Positions 35,927 to 47,836 of a stretch of 64,000 nt of DNA are shown here, in pieces; position 1 is the stretch's first letter; each line of letters starts with the position of its first letter. The DNA is from Plantago elongata (lineage: Eukaryota; Streptophyta; Magnoliopsida; Lamiales; Plantaginaceae): NCBI GenBank assembly GCA_036897095.1, contig JAYMSP010000127.1, positions 1 to 64,000 on the forward strand, in the 5' to 3' direction. The position numbers were made by a program, and so were the translations under genes. The notes below the pieces were generated by a model. It worked only from the letters and a program-made list of their open reading frames with translations. It made no database searches and was not told where the DNA came from.

Positions 35927-36452
35927 GCCACTTATATTTGTGCAACAAAACATTTTGCAGCATGGGAAAGTACCATACCTCTTTTGAGTTTTGATAATGA
36001 ACATAAGCAGAGATTTCCAAATAGTTGCATGAATCTGATATTCGAAATTGACTTCTAAGAGAGCTTCGTGAAACCCTTAAAACCAGTTTCCATAATTGAT
36101 TTCCAAGCAAAGGGTTACCGTTTGAATTTGAATTATATCATCTGCCAGATTTTACTATAGTGTAAAATTAACCGAAATAAACACAACAGACAGGGATACT
36201 TGTAACAGAAGTCCATGGTAGGGCTATATACCATCAACAAAACAATGGATAACGACATTAAATGGGGCCAGCGAGACAAGAAGTTGAAATATTCGATCAT
36301 ATGCTTGAATACCAAGATCTACAACCAAAATTTTCGCAATAAGATTACAATGTAGAGTAAAAATACCAATCAACTAAATCTATATCACACCAAATAGTAT
36401 CCAGCAAATTTAGAAACCAACAGCAGAGAGATAAAAACAATACAAGTACACC

Positions 36453-39400
36453 TCATTCCTCTGACAAATCACTATACTGCCATGGATTGAATTCTATTGA
36501 CTGATTGTCACTATTGTCGACAGCTTCTGAACTGTCAATAGTGTTCCTTAATTCTGTGTACTTACCATTGAAGCGATATATTTCCAGTTCTCCCCACGGT
36601 GTAGATGTAATCTCATCAGTTAGCTCAAACCATTTCGGGGTGAACTGATCAGATTTTGCTTCTCGGGTTCTCTTTTCAGCTCTCTGTCTTTCCTCCAATC
36701 TGGAAATAAAATAAGAAGTCAAGCTATGTTCAACAAATGAAGTTTCAAGATAAATGGCAGCATAGCCTGTGCAATTAGATGTACTGGTGAATGAACAACC
36801 CGTTCATCCCCAACTCATACACAAAGAAAACTTGATTCAGAGAGAGCATATGGACCTGCTCTTCTCGGTACCAGCCTTAGAAAGGTCGCCCTTCTCAAGT
36901 GCCCATCTATCAGGACGCAAACGAGAATCTGAAGCTAATAACTTCTTGGGAGCAGTGGCAAAGCTGTTCAGTTTATGCGCAAAGTGGGTGAACTGAAATT
37001 TGTCATTTGGTGGAGTGTCAGCAACTCGCCAAACCTGCAAGAACAATCCTGTCAGTCACTACCTCTCAGCCAAGTAGCCAACTACTGCTATCAGTCAGGT
37101 GAAATGAATAGACCACTTCATCTCAGACATCACAGATTTCATATAGCAAGGAAACATGACATTAAGTTCAGTTCATGTCCTAGACAACTTGAGGTGCATC
37201 AACCAATCATATAAAAGAGGCCAGACTCTTTCAGACTCAAGACCGGGAGTACAGGACTATCAGCAATATTTCTTCAGAAATACTAAGAAAACCTTCCAGC
37301 CAGAGGATACAAACTATTCTAACTTAAAACTTCAAGGTAAGATGGCTAGAACATGATGATGCATTTGTAACAGCTGTTTTGCCAATCTACAGTTAAATGG
37401 TGATTTTGAAGATAGATGACTATCCTACATAAAACTTAAATTAAAAGCTCTAACATGGGGGAAAACAGAGGATAACTACATCACACTAAATGCTGAAGAT
37501 GATATCATAATTACACCATAATCCAAAGGGTTAAAATAATAATCAGATAATGAATTGGTAGACCATAGTTCTGGATCGGTGCTCGCCGAATGTCAGTAAT
37601 AGATAGACAAGACTATGTAATTTAGAACTAAGTCAACTAACCTCCTTCAGTTCTGTGCCTGGTAGAGGCTCCCCTTCCAAATCACATTGTTGATAACTCA
37701 TGGACTCGCTCCACTTTCCCGTCATCAAAATTTTAGGTTCCTCCTCAGCATTGTACACGTATCCATCAACCTCGTATCTATTCGCTCTGCACCCAAATGG
37801 TGTAATAGGCATTAGAAGCAGTCATGTCGTGTTTTTCTCAAGATTAAGAGACAAAACTATAAGAGTATGAGAATGGAACATGTCCAGGTACAGAACGTAC
37901 CCAAACCAGCCGCAAGGTTGAAAATAAAGTACAACTTTGTCCCCCGTGGTTGTATTTGTCATCACCATTTCTCCCGGAGAATCCACCCATGTTCGCCCAA
38001 AAATCAAATTATTAACTTTGGTTGGGGGAGGGACCAACTCAAGGACTACGCCATCTCGCTTGAGAGTCACACGAGTTCTGTATTTGAAACATATAAAAGA
38101 AAGACATGTCAAGGCTGCAAGTTCCACGTCAGCAGAATAAATAACGATAAATCAAAGTAATAACACACTAATATATCCACATAGGATTGATTGATTGAAA
38201 TCATACAGACACATTCAAGAATATTATACTTAATTCAAACTGGAATTCTTAAAATGCTGAATGAGAAAGTACCAATAAAACTAACCTTCCAACAGGATAG
38301 ACATCCAGAGAGTTCCCCAAGAACTTTGTTTTCAGCTTCGATGTAATATCATACGTAAAATGGTCGTTTTCAGCATGACCAGCACTCATAGGGGGGTGAT
38401 GGCTGACCTGCAAAATATAGGAAGCAGAATTGGAAAAATGGAAGCATCCAAAACCTCAATCATATTGTATGCATTAAACTCTAGCAAAACGATCATCGTA
38501 AATCTTCATTGCAGTTAAAAATGTTGTCCCACCAAAAAATACTACTAGGTGATAAGAAAAATCACAGCAAAACACTCATCGTAAATCTTCATTGTAGTTA
38601 AAAATGTTGTCCCACCAAAAAATGCTACTAGGTGATAAGAAAAATCACACAGCAAAACACTCATTTTCCTTCCAAGTTACAAAACACCACCAGAAGATCA
38701 CTATATGAAGATTCGAGATAAATATATCAATTAGCTAATTGCACTGAACGGCAAACTCTTAGCTGTACAGAACATCTATTCACCTGCTCAGATAAAAATG
38801 TAATCCCGTCATGGTTAACCATTTCGTACGTCTCACCAAGGACTGGATTAAAGGGCTTCCAGGTGCGCTGAAAGGCAAAGTAAACGGACACTGCCCATGT
38901 TGCTGCATCAAAAAATAAATAAAATAAAACATTTCAGTGAACCTTACATCATGTTAACAATAAGCAATTCACTTCATGAGAATGTCATGTCTCTCAAGTA
39001 ACTGAAGGAAGATGAAAATTCACTTACATGCATACACCATCCTCATGTATGGATCATCACATTTATCTGCTTCATCCAAAAGGTGCGAGTATTCCATTAT
39101 CTGCCATGATTATTTGGACATATAGCATCACTTGAGCCAATAACGGCAAAATAAAACAGTAGCACCATCACATGCAAGGGCAAAAGGACAAACCTCTGCC
39201 ATTTTCTGAAGCATTGTCATTGGCTCAAATATGATGACAGGAAGAGTGACCATTGATGTCACATCAGCACCGACATAATTTTGCATCATTTTCCAGTAAC
39301 TGTCCCGTTCCTTCGAAGAAAGCAATAAATATATCACTATCAGTACAAACTACATACACGTGTACAACAAGTGAGGGCAACAATTAATTGTGGATGCGAG

Positions 39401-41119
39401 TTGAAGTGTTACTAGTTGTACACAAATAAGAGATCTACAGCAACTAGGTTCTAATATTAGATGAATAACATGACTCGACTTGGATGGACAATAGTGGAAA
39501 GGCCAGGCAGTGAGTTAGAGCTTATAGTAACTGATGAATGATTTACTGCATGCTATTGGAACAAGATCAATTCAAACGTATTCCATGGAAAGGTTTATCC
39601 AATATTTGCCAAATTATTTCATAGACTGTGATGTATATTTTTCTTCAAAACAGACACAAAACCTTTTTATAACAATGACACACATAATTTCATAGACTGT
39701 GACTGCATACAAATATGCTTCCCGTCTTGTGACACAAGTCAGCCATCAATATTATTATGAACAATTTCAAGAAAATTCTCAGAAGAGATGCATATATCTA
39801 AACCACACACCTCCTGTCTCCATCTTCCTTTATGTGCTTCCTCTTCAACATCTTCTTTGCCTCCGTCGGGATTTATAACTTCAAGGCCTTCATGGCCAAG
39901 CATTCTAGTAGGTAAAAAGTAGTGCTTAGAGAAAATCTGGTAAGTGCAACACTATGAGAGGGTGATTTCGTAAAAACAGAGAAAGCAACCAGCATATTGC
40001 AGAAAGAAGCATCTCTAATAGTTCCTTGCATGCATAAGTAGCAGGGTCAAGGGGCGTAATGAATCCTTCAGCACAATAAATCTGGAAAACATTGGTTTCT
40101 GCAGCATTTGACTAGTTATATTCACAATGGTATTCCTAAATACCCAACAAATTAAACTGTTATTGTTAAGTTAGACACTCAAATTTTGAGATTTAAAATG
40201 GATGGACTAAACTTTGTATCTATCAACTCCATCATGAGCCAATTCAGTTAAAAGCAGCTTGGTAAGTAAGTTAGACTCTCATTTCCATCAAATATCAAAT
40301 GGAAACTTGAAACACTGAGTTAAACATGTCAGAACAAATAAGCAATGGAGTACCATCTTTAAACTTTTAGGCGATTTATCTTAGAACTTCCAGCAGTCCG
40401 AGTTACAGGTTTGTTCTGTTCTCTACCCAAAACAAAACTGCATACCAAGATAGCTAGTCTCGAAAAGTGTAAATCATAAAGTAATCATTAATTCTCGGAG
40501 AATGAACTTTAAGAGATATATGAGCTAAGACTAGCTAATATCATCATGTAAAGGGGCATGAGAATCTTTCAGCATCAGCCCATAAATAACAAGAGAATTC
40601 AACTGATAATGAAATAAAGCTGACTTAACACTTATATATCATTTTAGAGAGGCATAAGGTGGTGCACTGGAATAGAGCTGGAGTTGTAAGGAGGAGTTGC
40701 AGAGGTGTTGGTATATGAGTAAAGTAGTTGTAAACTTGTAATCTTAACCGTTTCAAAAAAAGAAAAAAACACTTATGTATGAACTTATCAATTAACTTAA
40801 CTTGCATAAAACATATCGGCTTTACACATAGTAATGAACGGAAAAAATAAACCAGAACATCACTATAACATCCAAGTTAACAATTCAACATGCAGCACAA
40901 TAACAGCAAATAAGCACAATTCAACTGAAAACACGTAACTAAGCACAAAACAAGATACAACAACGCTTCAGTCTAGCTAACAAGCTACATATCGGTTGAA
41001 ATGAAGCCTACAAACAGTATGATTTCATACCCGTTGACGGATCTGGTGAACATCGAAAATCCGGAAGTCATAGCTGCAAAGAAACCCCCTTTGCCTTCAC
41101 TTTTCTTCGGCGACACCAT
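36453..41119 (-). CDS. ORP3: Oxysterol-binding-protein-related protein, ORP3-like
   Basis: Ten exons read in frame on the minus strand: 41119-41031, 39904-39811, 39310-39194, 39100-39028, 38902-38784, 38407-38286, 38077-37901, 37786-37642, 37034-36856 and 36699-36453. The product is 453 aa, as usual for the short plant ORP3 class that has only the ORD lipid-binding domain. The family signature EQVSHHPP is at about residues 163-170. Other landmarks are [61 protein letters not shown] and the C-terminal [10 protein letters not shown]. There is no PH or ankyrin domain. ORD proteins carry sterols or phosphoinositides between membranes; Arabidopsis ORP3a sits at the ER through PVA12 (a VAP protein). 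The same role here is inferred. It is divergent from the RAB5IF-like gene. Intron 5 carries an 84-bp tandem duplication. Confidence 0.94.
38483..38655. repeat. 84-bp tandem duplication in an ORP3 intron
   Basis: Two nearly identical units start at 38483 and 38566, each running from 'agcaaaac' through 'catcgtaaatcttcattg', 'aaaaatgttgtcccacc' and 'actaggtgataagaaaaatc'. A third start appears at about 38651. It lies within the intron between exons 5 and 6 and changes no codon. Confidence 0.85.
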
Positions 41120-43046
41120 TTTTGAGGAGTTGTGATCCAATCAGGCACGAAAATAACGATGTGTAGAAAGTTGAATTGGGTGATTTCGAATTGACTTGGG
41201 AAATTTTATGAACCCTAATCAGTAGATTGTAATCGATCCGATCGAAGAGATTATGGGCGACGAGGATTGATAATAATAAGCGAGAATGGATTAAATAATG
41301 GGCCGATATGGTATTGATGGTATTATTGGTATTTTGAATGATTGAAAGGGGTATAGTTGGAAGAGGAATGTTGAGATCAAAGGAATTAAGGAACAGCTAG
41401 ACTTCGTCGTGGACCTGGTTGGCCGATTGTTCACAATTTCAAACTTGGGTTCTCTATAGACAGACAGACCCCTGTACATTTTCAATATTTGAATTTGACC
41501 CTTGAAGGTTATTAAACACTCTATTATCATTTGAAATTTTCAATCGGAATGCGATTACATGTCAGGTGATTACCCAGGCTATTATTTTATTTTTTGTATA
41601 ATATGTTCAACTATTATGTTATTTATATACTTTTATTGATACTTCTAATTATTAATGTGTTGATTCATATATTCGATGTTTGTTATTATAATTTAGTACG
41701 ATTTGCATATTTGCTTTAATTTAACACGTAGGGGAATTACACAAATATGTTATATTCGATCAGGTAAGTTTTTTATAAATGTTATATGCGTAGTCGACTT
41801 GAATACAAATTAAATATACAATAACTATATAATTTAAGATAAATTTAATTAACTTGCATCATGTAATGCAAAATGTTGGTTAACTTGGTGGTGAAGCTAA
41901 CTACGTTAAACAATAGAAGTGGACAATTCAAGTTCATTAATTTAAGGTTAATGAAGGTTTGCAAATTCTTGACAAGAGTGGTTTTGAATGTGTAGGTTTT
42001 TCTTTTTTTTACTAAATCATTAATATTAAACGAGTCATGTTAGTTGGTTGTTTTTTTTTGTTTGGTTGCATCCATCGGTGTAAATGGCACCTCAAGACAC
42101 TGTAGTTAAAAGGAGAGCCATAATCGGCAATACCAGGTAACTTGTGGTGGAGAATATCAAATCGACTCAAAACAACCACGTAGCAATTTGCAACATCGTG
42201 TCCTCTTAACTTTAATTTCATTCATAACTTATTTCATTTTTTAAAAAAATATCCGTGATATTTATATTAGAATTGAAATTGAAACAACTAAATTTGAATT
42301 GAGTTTTTTTGTTAAGAATTACACAATGGAACTCATAATCATCTTTACTGGATTTAATATATACAATGTATGGCAATAAATTTTTGATGCAACATCACAC
42401 AAACAAAGAACTCGTAGGCAGTACTATCAGCTTATGAATTCAATGACTAAATTGCTCTAATTATGTAGCTATTCTTCTTAAATAAAAAATAAACAAATCA
42501 AAACGATCTATCAAAACACTAAAATGTATTATAAACAACTGACTTTCCTTTAAAGTATATTTTAACAACATCTTAGCAAAAGCAAGTAAAAAAATGACTC
42601 TAAAACTTTTACAAACATTGTCCACGTAAAATAATACAGGTCGCTGGAAGGCCATTGTGACAATTTAACAAAACACAAGGACTACAATGATATTATCCTA
42701 ACATGGCCAACATGTGGGCATGTGCGTCCAACGAAGCAGGCACAAGTACACGCCGGCTCATCAATCACGTCAGCCGTCGAAACTTAATTACAAAAAAACC
42801 CCAAAACTTGAAATAATTCAAAACCCACTTATTCTACAAGTTGCAGATTCCATTCCAAGTCGTGCTAGATCTATACTCCATTACTTCACTACCAATTATT
42901 AATCATCACTGATTTCCTCCTCCTTTTTTCCCAATTCAATCAATATCTGGAAAAGATATTACTCAGTTTCATTCCAACTCTCTAGCTGGAGTTATCTTTC
43001 TTCCTCTTATTCGTGAGATTTGTGATTGAATTTGGAGTGAACGAAG
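41120..43046. promoter_or_regulatory. Divergent spacer between ORP3 and RAB5IF genes
   Basis: No gene is supported. The two flanking genes point away from each other, so both promoters lie here. The 5' UTR of the RAB5IF-like gene is probably at about 42900-43046 (pyrimidine-rich, ctcctcctt near 42915). The middle, about 41540-42700, is AT-rich spacer. Confidence 0.5.
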
Positions 43047-45595
43047 ATGAGAGAAAGGAAATCTGCTAAATCGAATTCGGAGCAGCAACAATTGCAACAG
43101 CACACCGATGGTCACTTGTCCAAGTTTGAATTCGCCAAGCTTCTAGATCCTGATGCTTCCTGGGATAAGGTCTTCTTCTTTCTTTCTCTATGTTTTTGCG
43201 TTGTTTTGTTTAATGATCAGATGAAAGCTGTTGCATCAGAATCAGTGTATGTGTTTTGTGATTATATGTGTATGGTTGTTTGTTAGAGTTGATTTGCTCT
43301 ATGCGAGTCACTGAGGCTCAGGGTAGGTGGTTTATGGTTTAAACTCACATGATTTGAGATTTATCAATGTCACTGCTTCGATTGATGTCATGGAACTTGT
43401 GGAATTGGAATTGTGTGAGATTTGAGATTTCTGTGTACCTATCAACTACATGCAGTTAAGTGGGAGGCGTGTGTTTTGGTAAGGAGTCGGATGTGTTGTT
43501 GGCTCATGGGCTTGTTCATTGAATATTGTAAATTTTGTAATGGAGAATGTAGACGATGAGGAAGTCCTTGATGTGCTAGATGAAAGATGAATATTTGGTT
43601 ATTTTGGAACTTGTTTGAAAAAAAAATAACGAGTTGTTTGCATTAACTGCCAAGTTTCGTATATAAATATGATAGACGAGGGAAGGTTCAAAGTGTTTTC
43701 GGAAGGACAATAAATTGGTCGCGGTTTTTCTGACAAGGGGCTTGGGAAAAAACTAAATTAATGATAGATGACTAGACGTTAAGAAAAACTTTGACGTTGA
43801 AAAATTGTTTTAAATTTTTAATTAGTACTTAAAGTTCCAGCAGTCTATCCATAGTTTAATCCTTTTCTACTGCAGGACCAACTGGGAGATGTGTTACATT
43901 GGATTAGGCAAGCATTGGCCTTGATATGTGGACTACTATGGGGTGCTATACCCTTGGTTGGAGGCATCTGGTTTATCTTGTAAGTTAGCAAGTCAAATCT
44001 TTCCGGTGTATGGTTTCTCATGTAGCTGTTACATGTTTTCAGCTCTTAGCACAATCTACCAATGTATCATTTTTGCCTTAATTATTGCTAAGAGCAAGAG
44101 ATCATTTGCACATTACTCAAGTCTACTTTTTTTCCGATGAGGTTTAACAACTATAGAGAAGTCATGTGCTAAAGCCTCATTTTCTGCGTGTACTGAGGTC
44201 AACATAGCCAAATGCACAATATGCATATCTATTTTTTAGAGAATCAAATTTGTATATAATAAATGGAACTTTTAAGGATGTAGTTTTGAACATATTGGTA
44301 ATTATGTAGCTCTGCTGCGCAAATAGCTTAATCTTTTATACATTGTCTTAGGAGCTTTACTTGGGGCGAGAACTAGGATACTAAGTTTGTTATATCTTTA
44401 GATGGCAGGTGGTCTTTCGAACATTATCTAGGTTTGCTCACATACCCAAGGGTGAAGTGTTTGACTATAGTAGTTTCAGAAAATAAATTAACAAGATTGG
44501 ATTCTTGTCTTACTGGAGGAATTTAATAAGGTGGGTTTTGTGTTGGGTCAGTGTCTATAAAGGTATTTAGTCTATATATAAGATCCATAGAGTAATGAAA
44601 ATTACATATAATAAAAATGAAGAAGTATTGAAGCTGAATCTACTAAACTATATTTAAGATTTATAGTTCAAAGTGACCTGTATTACTCTCTGTTTTTCTT
44701 GAGATAAACTTGTTTGTGTTTCATGCTAGTTAGCCTTAAGTTTTTTAGTGTGAATTGGCTACCGATGCTCACCTGCTCTCACCACACTTCACCTCTCCAA
44801 ACCCACGAGTGTTGCCATTGGTCACACATCAACCTCTTGTCTCCTCCAAGGCTCTATACTAGTGTATACTACTTTTGCTTCCATTTGCTTTAGCTGCTAG
44901 GGACACCTGATAGAGAACAATCAAGTTATTGGGGAGAAACTCAAGAACTAAGAATAAGAATAATATTTGGGAGCAAATCAGTATATGACAAGAAATATTC
45001 AGTGAAAAGATATATCTCTACCTTTAAGCCTCTCTTCCTTAGGTTGACGAGGAAACATAATTCACTAAGGTTCTCTTAAACTAGAAATTACCACATAGAA
45101 ACTCTAATCATACTGTAGCACCTATTAAATAACCAAGAATACTAAAATAGGATATTCTGGATTCCCGTCAACCACACACTATTTCAGTCATGCAAGGAGC
45201 TGAATTCTATTTATACTGTAGTACTATCAAATAACCAAAAAACTAAAACTTATCGAGATGATCTTTGTTTTTGTGCAAGTAAATCATATGATTTTGCCTG
45301 ATCCTGATCTGTACATCCAGGTTTGTGGTGTTGACCACTGGAATTATATATGCATATTATGCTCTCGTACTACAAGTTGACGAGGAGGAATTTGGCGGTC
45401 ATGGGGCACTGCTCCAGGAGGGTCTATTTGCATCAGTATCCCTCTTTTTGGTAATTTTCAGAGTCTGTTTGTATCATCACCACAACTGTGTATTATGCTC
45501 TGGAGTTTCTTCTGATACGCTATTCTTATTTTTTTATTTTTTCCCCTCTCTTTCAGCTTGCATGGATTCTAGTTTACAGTTTGGCACACTTTTGA
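43047..45595 (+). CDS. Rab5-interacting protein family (RAB5IF/OPTI-like) membrane protein
   Basis: Four exons join in frame: 43047-43169, 43876-43979, 45321-45450 and 45557-45595, giving 131 aa, about the length of animal RAB5IF (C20orf24). The start MRERKSAKSN lies in a hydrophilic tail rich in Gln and Ser, followed by FAKLLDPDASWDKDQLGDVL, the most conserved family stretch. Three hydrophobic segments follow: ICGLLWGAIPLVGGIWFIL, FVVLTTGIIYAYYALVLQV and LFASVSLFLLAWILVYSL. Between the last two is the acidic loop VDEEEFGGHGALLQEG. In animals the protein is an EMC6-like subunit paired with TMCO1 in an ER translocon-associated insertase complex. The plant role is inferred from the family. All borders are GT/AG. 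Confidence 0.9.
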
Positions 45596-46231
45596 CCTGC
45601 TCAGGCAGGTCTCTTACAGTGGATGCAGCTCTCTTCAGCAAAATTTGGTTCTCAAGATTATGGGATGACCAAATTTCCAGAGGAAGTCAAATGCTTCGGA
45701 GAATTTGTCCCTTCGATTCGATGTGCACTATTAGATGCTAATGCAGGAATAGGCTTAGCTTTTCTGAACTCTTTGTCTTCTCTAAAGTATTCTTTTAAGC
45801 CATCCATTTTAGTTTTAGCATTCTGTTTTAGAACAGAATCCCAGAGACTTTCTTGTGCTGAAATAATATTCTCATAGTTTTCCATCTTCAATTGATATTT
45901 AATTTTGTAATCCAAGGAGTTGAGAGTTAGTGCTCGCTCTTTGCACCAAATTGCTCTGAGAGTAACATCTTCTCATTCATTATTGGTTCCATGAAATTTA
46001 TTGGTCGATATATCATGCATGGTTTCTTGAATGGATCCTATCAGTACGCTCATATATGGAAAACTTGTGAATGGTTAATTGACACAAAACTTGTGAACTA
46101 GTACACACCCACCTATTGGAATGAATATGAAATCCAGTGTAAATAAGAATTTCTCCCATTTGAATACCTCCATACCTCCTCTAAATTGGAAATCTCTGGT
46201 AATCGTGTAGTTACTCAATGAAGATCTATAC

Positions 46232-46350
46232 CTTTGTGCAGTTTGAGGTACGAAAGTTGGATTGTTTTCAACTAGTATTTTTAAAGACTTTGTGCAATTT
46301 GAGGTACACGCTTATATTTATTGGATTGTTTTCAACTAGCATCTTTAAAG
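46232..46350. repeat. Diverged two-unit tandem repeat
   Basis: Two units of about 60 bp each contain 'tttgtgca', 'tttgaggtac', 'ttggattgttttcaactag' and 'tttttaaag/ctttaaag'. They are imperfect copies lying 200 bp before a family A MITE. Confidence 0.7.
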
Positions 46351-46561
46351 TCTTTAAGTATATAATAAACGTCTTATATATATAATAACGAGCATGTTTT
46401 ATTGTGATCAACATAATTATTCTATTCAAATATTAATGGCACACCATGTCAATAAAAATCTTACTTAATCTAGTGTTCCTTCTAAAACGTTAAAAGATAT
46501 TTTATTCAACGTTAAATAAAATAGAATGGCATCGTTTAAAAATCACCTTAACTAGTATTAG

Positions 46562-46717
46562 GGGGTGTTTGGATGTGGATTTGAATATTATCATTTAGCT
46601 CGATGAACAGTGATTTGACCTAAAATACACTTAAAATACCTTACTTAAATGTGCATCCAAATATAATTTTCACTAAAATCCATCCAAATGTCTACTCAAA
46701 TATCCATCCAAACGGCC
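46562..46717. mobile_element. MITE-like element, family A copy 4
   Basis: The best-preserved family member, about 156 bp. It begins ggggtgtttggatg and ends catccaaacggcc, an inverted terminal pair, and is flanked by ATTAG on both sides (46557-46561 and 46718-46722), a likely target-site duplication. The interior has 'ctcgatgaacagtgatttg' and 'acctaaaatacacttaaaat'. There is no coding sequence. The ends suit a PIF/Harbinger (Tourist) or hAT MITE, though a 5-bp duplication is typical of neither. Confidence 0.65.
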
Positions 46718-47836
46718 ATTAGATGTAATACATCGATTTTGCTGGTTTGAGTTACTTGGTTAATTGATGTGATATAATTTTATGAGAAATACTAAATCAT
46801 CCATAATACAAAAAGATATATACCTTGTAATAATTTCTTTTTTAAATGTCTAGTGGACATATTTTCAAGCCTCCCGCTAGATATAAATATGTGCCAGTGC
46901 CACCTGCTGATTCCAGAGCCCCTTTCATTTCGTTGATTCTTGGAAACCCTAGAACACTCAAATGTTGGCCTGCTACTGAAATCACTATTTTTCTCAGCTC
47001 AATTTCGACTTCAAAGGTAACTACATGACAAGTTCCTCACCATTTCCATTGATTCAACATCTACAAATGTCTGCATGTTGCTACTTTCACCATTATTGCC
47101 TTCATAGCTTTTATAGCAAAGAAAGATCTTATAATGCTTTAGGAAGGTTAGATTACATGTGGGTTTCTCAGGAAACTCGATGAAACAACCGATTGGAGAT
47201 CTCTTACTGTTCTCTTGGCTTTATGTGAATTTTTTCTGCAACTTTTGCTGAAAAGTTTTGTTCTTGGCGCTTGTTTGTTAAGTTGTAGGTCTCTTAGCAA
47301 TGTTTTGCACATGGGTCTATCTAAAACAACTGCAAAATGGTATCTTTGGAATCAGCTGACAATTTGGTGCTGATGTGAACTTAGACATGGATTTTTGTTT
47401 ATCTTAGTACATAGCTAATGATTTTGTTTCTTTGCCTTGGTAATTTTTATATTGAATTATAGATTAGTACATGTGTATCTTTTAAGAGGTTTTAAGAGAT
47501 GAGAAGCCAAATCAAATGTATGTTTGTATCTTTGTGTTTCCTTGCTATGTTGTTCGAATTGAAAATAACTTGATGGGTCGAAGACTTCCTATGCTCGATT
47601 TTGCTGAATAGAGATATCTAGTAGTGTGAGTTTCATATTTCTGGAGAATCAGTTTCTAATTTTAATGTGTTTCTATATCCTGAAGATACGGGTATATGTG
47701 CATTAAACACTGCACACTCATTGCTCTATGAATATTCATGTGTCAGACAAGAAATTGAAATAAAATATTGCATCTCCTGCTTAACTAGTGACTTCTAAAT
47801 CTTAATATATTTGTCAGCCTTCAAATCTTGAGAAGT

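Larger units (their letters stand above)
32891..36452. other. Spacer between the psaB fragment and the ORP3 gene
   Basis: No gene is supported. It contains the LTR remnant at 33192-33763, a family B repeat near 35.3 kb and a truncated family A MITE near 35.8 kb. The rest is AT-rich with short frames only. The last few hundred bases should include the 3' UTR of the ORP3-like gene. Confidence 0.5.
45596..47836. other. Spacer and 5' UTR between RAB5IF and XS genes
   Basis: No protein-coding gene is supported. It contains the RAB5IF 3' UTR, a two-unit repeat at 46232-46350 and a complete family A MITE at 46562-46717. A donor-like cttcaaag/gtaact near 47018 and an acceptor ttgtcag ending at 47817 suggest a 5' UTR intron of the XS gene of about 800 bp. 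Confidence 0.45.

Noticed and set aside
45623-45915. Short frames on both strands after the RAB5IF stop
   Set aside because: No domain or splice context is recognised; they are probably 3' UTR and spacer.
46846-47028. A 60-residue frame upstream of the XS gene
   Set aside because: There is no recognisable protein. The segment is better explained as a 5' UTR exon ending at a donor near 47018.
47828-47836. A TTG start for the XS gene
   Set aside because: The true ATG is three codons later and lies just after a splice acceptor.
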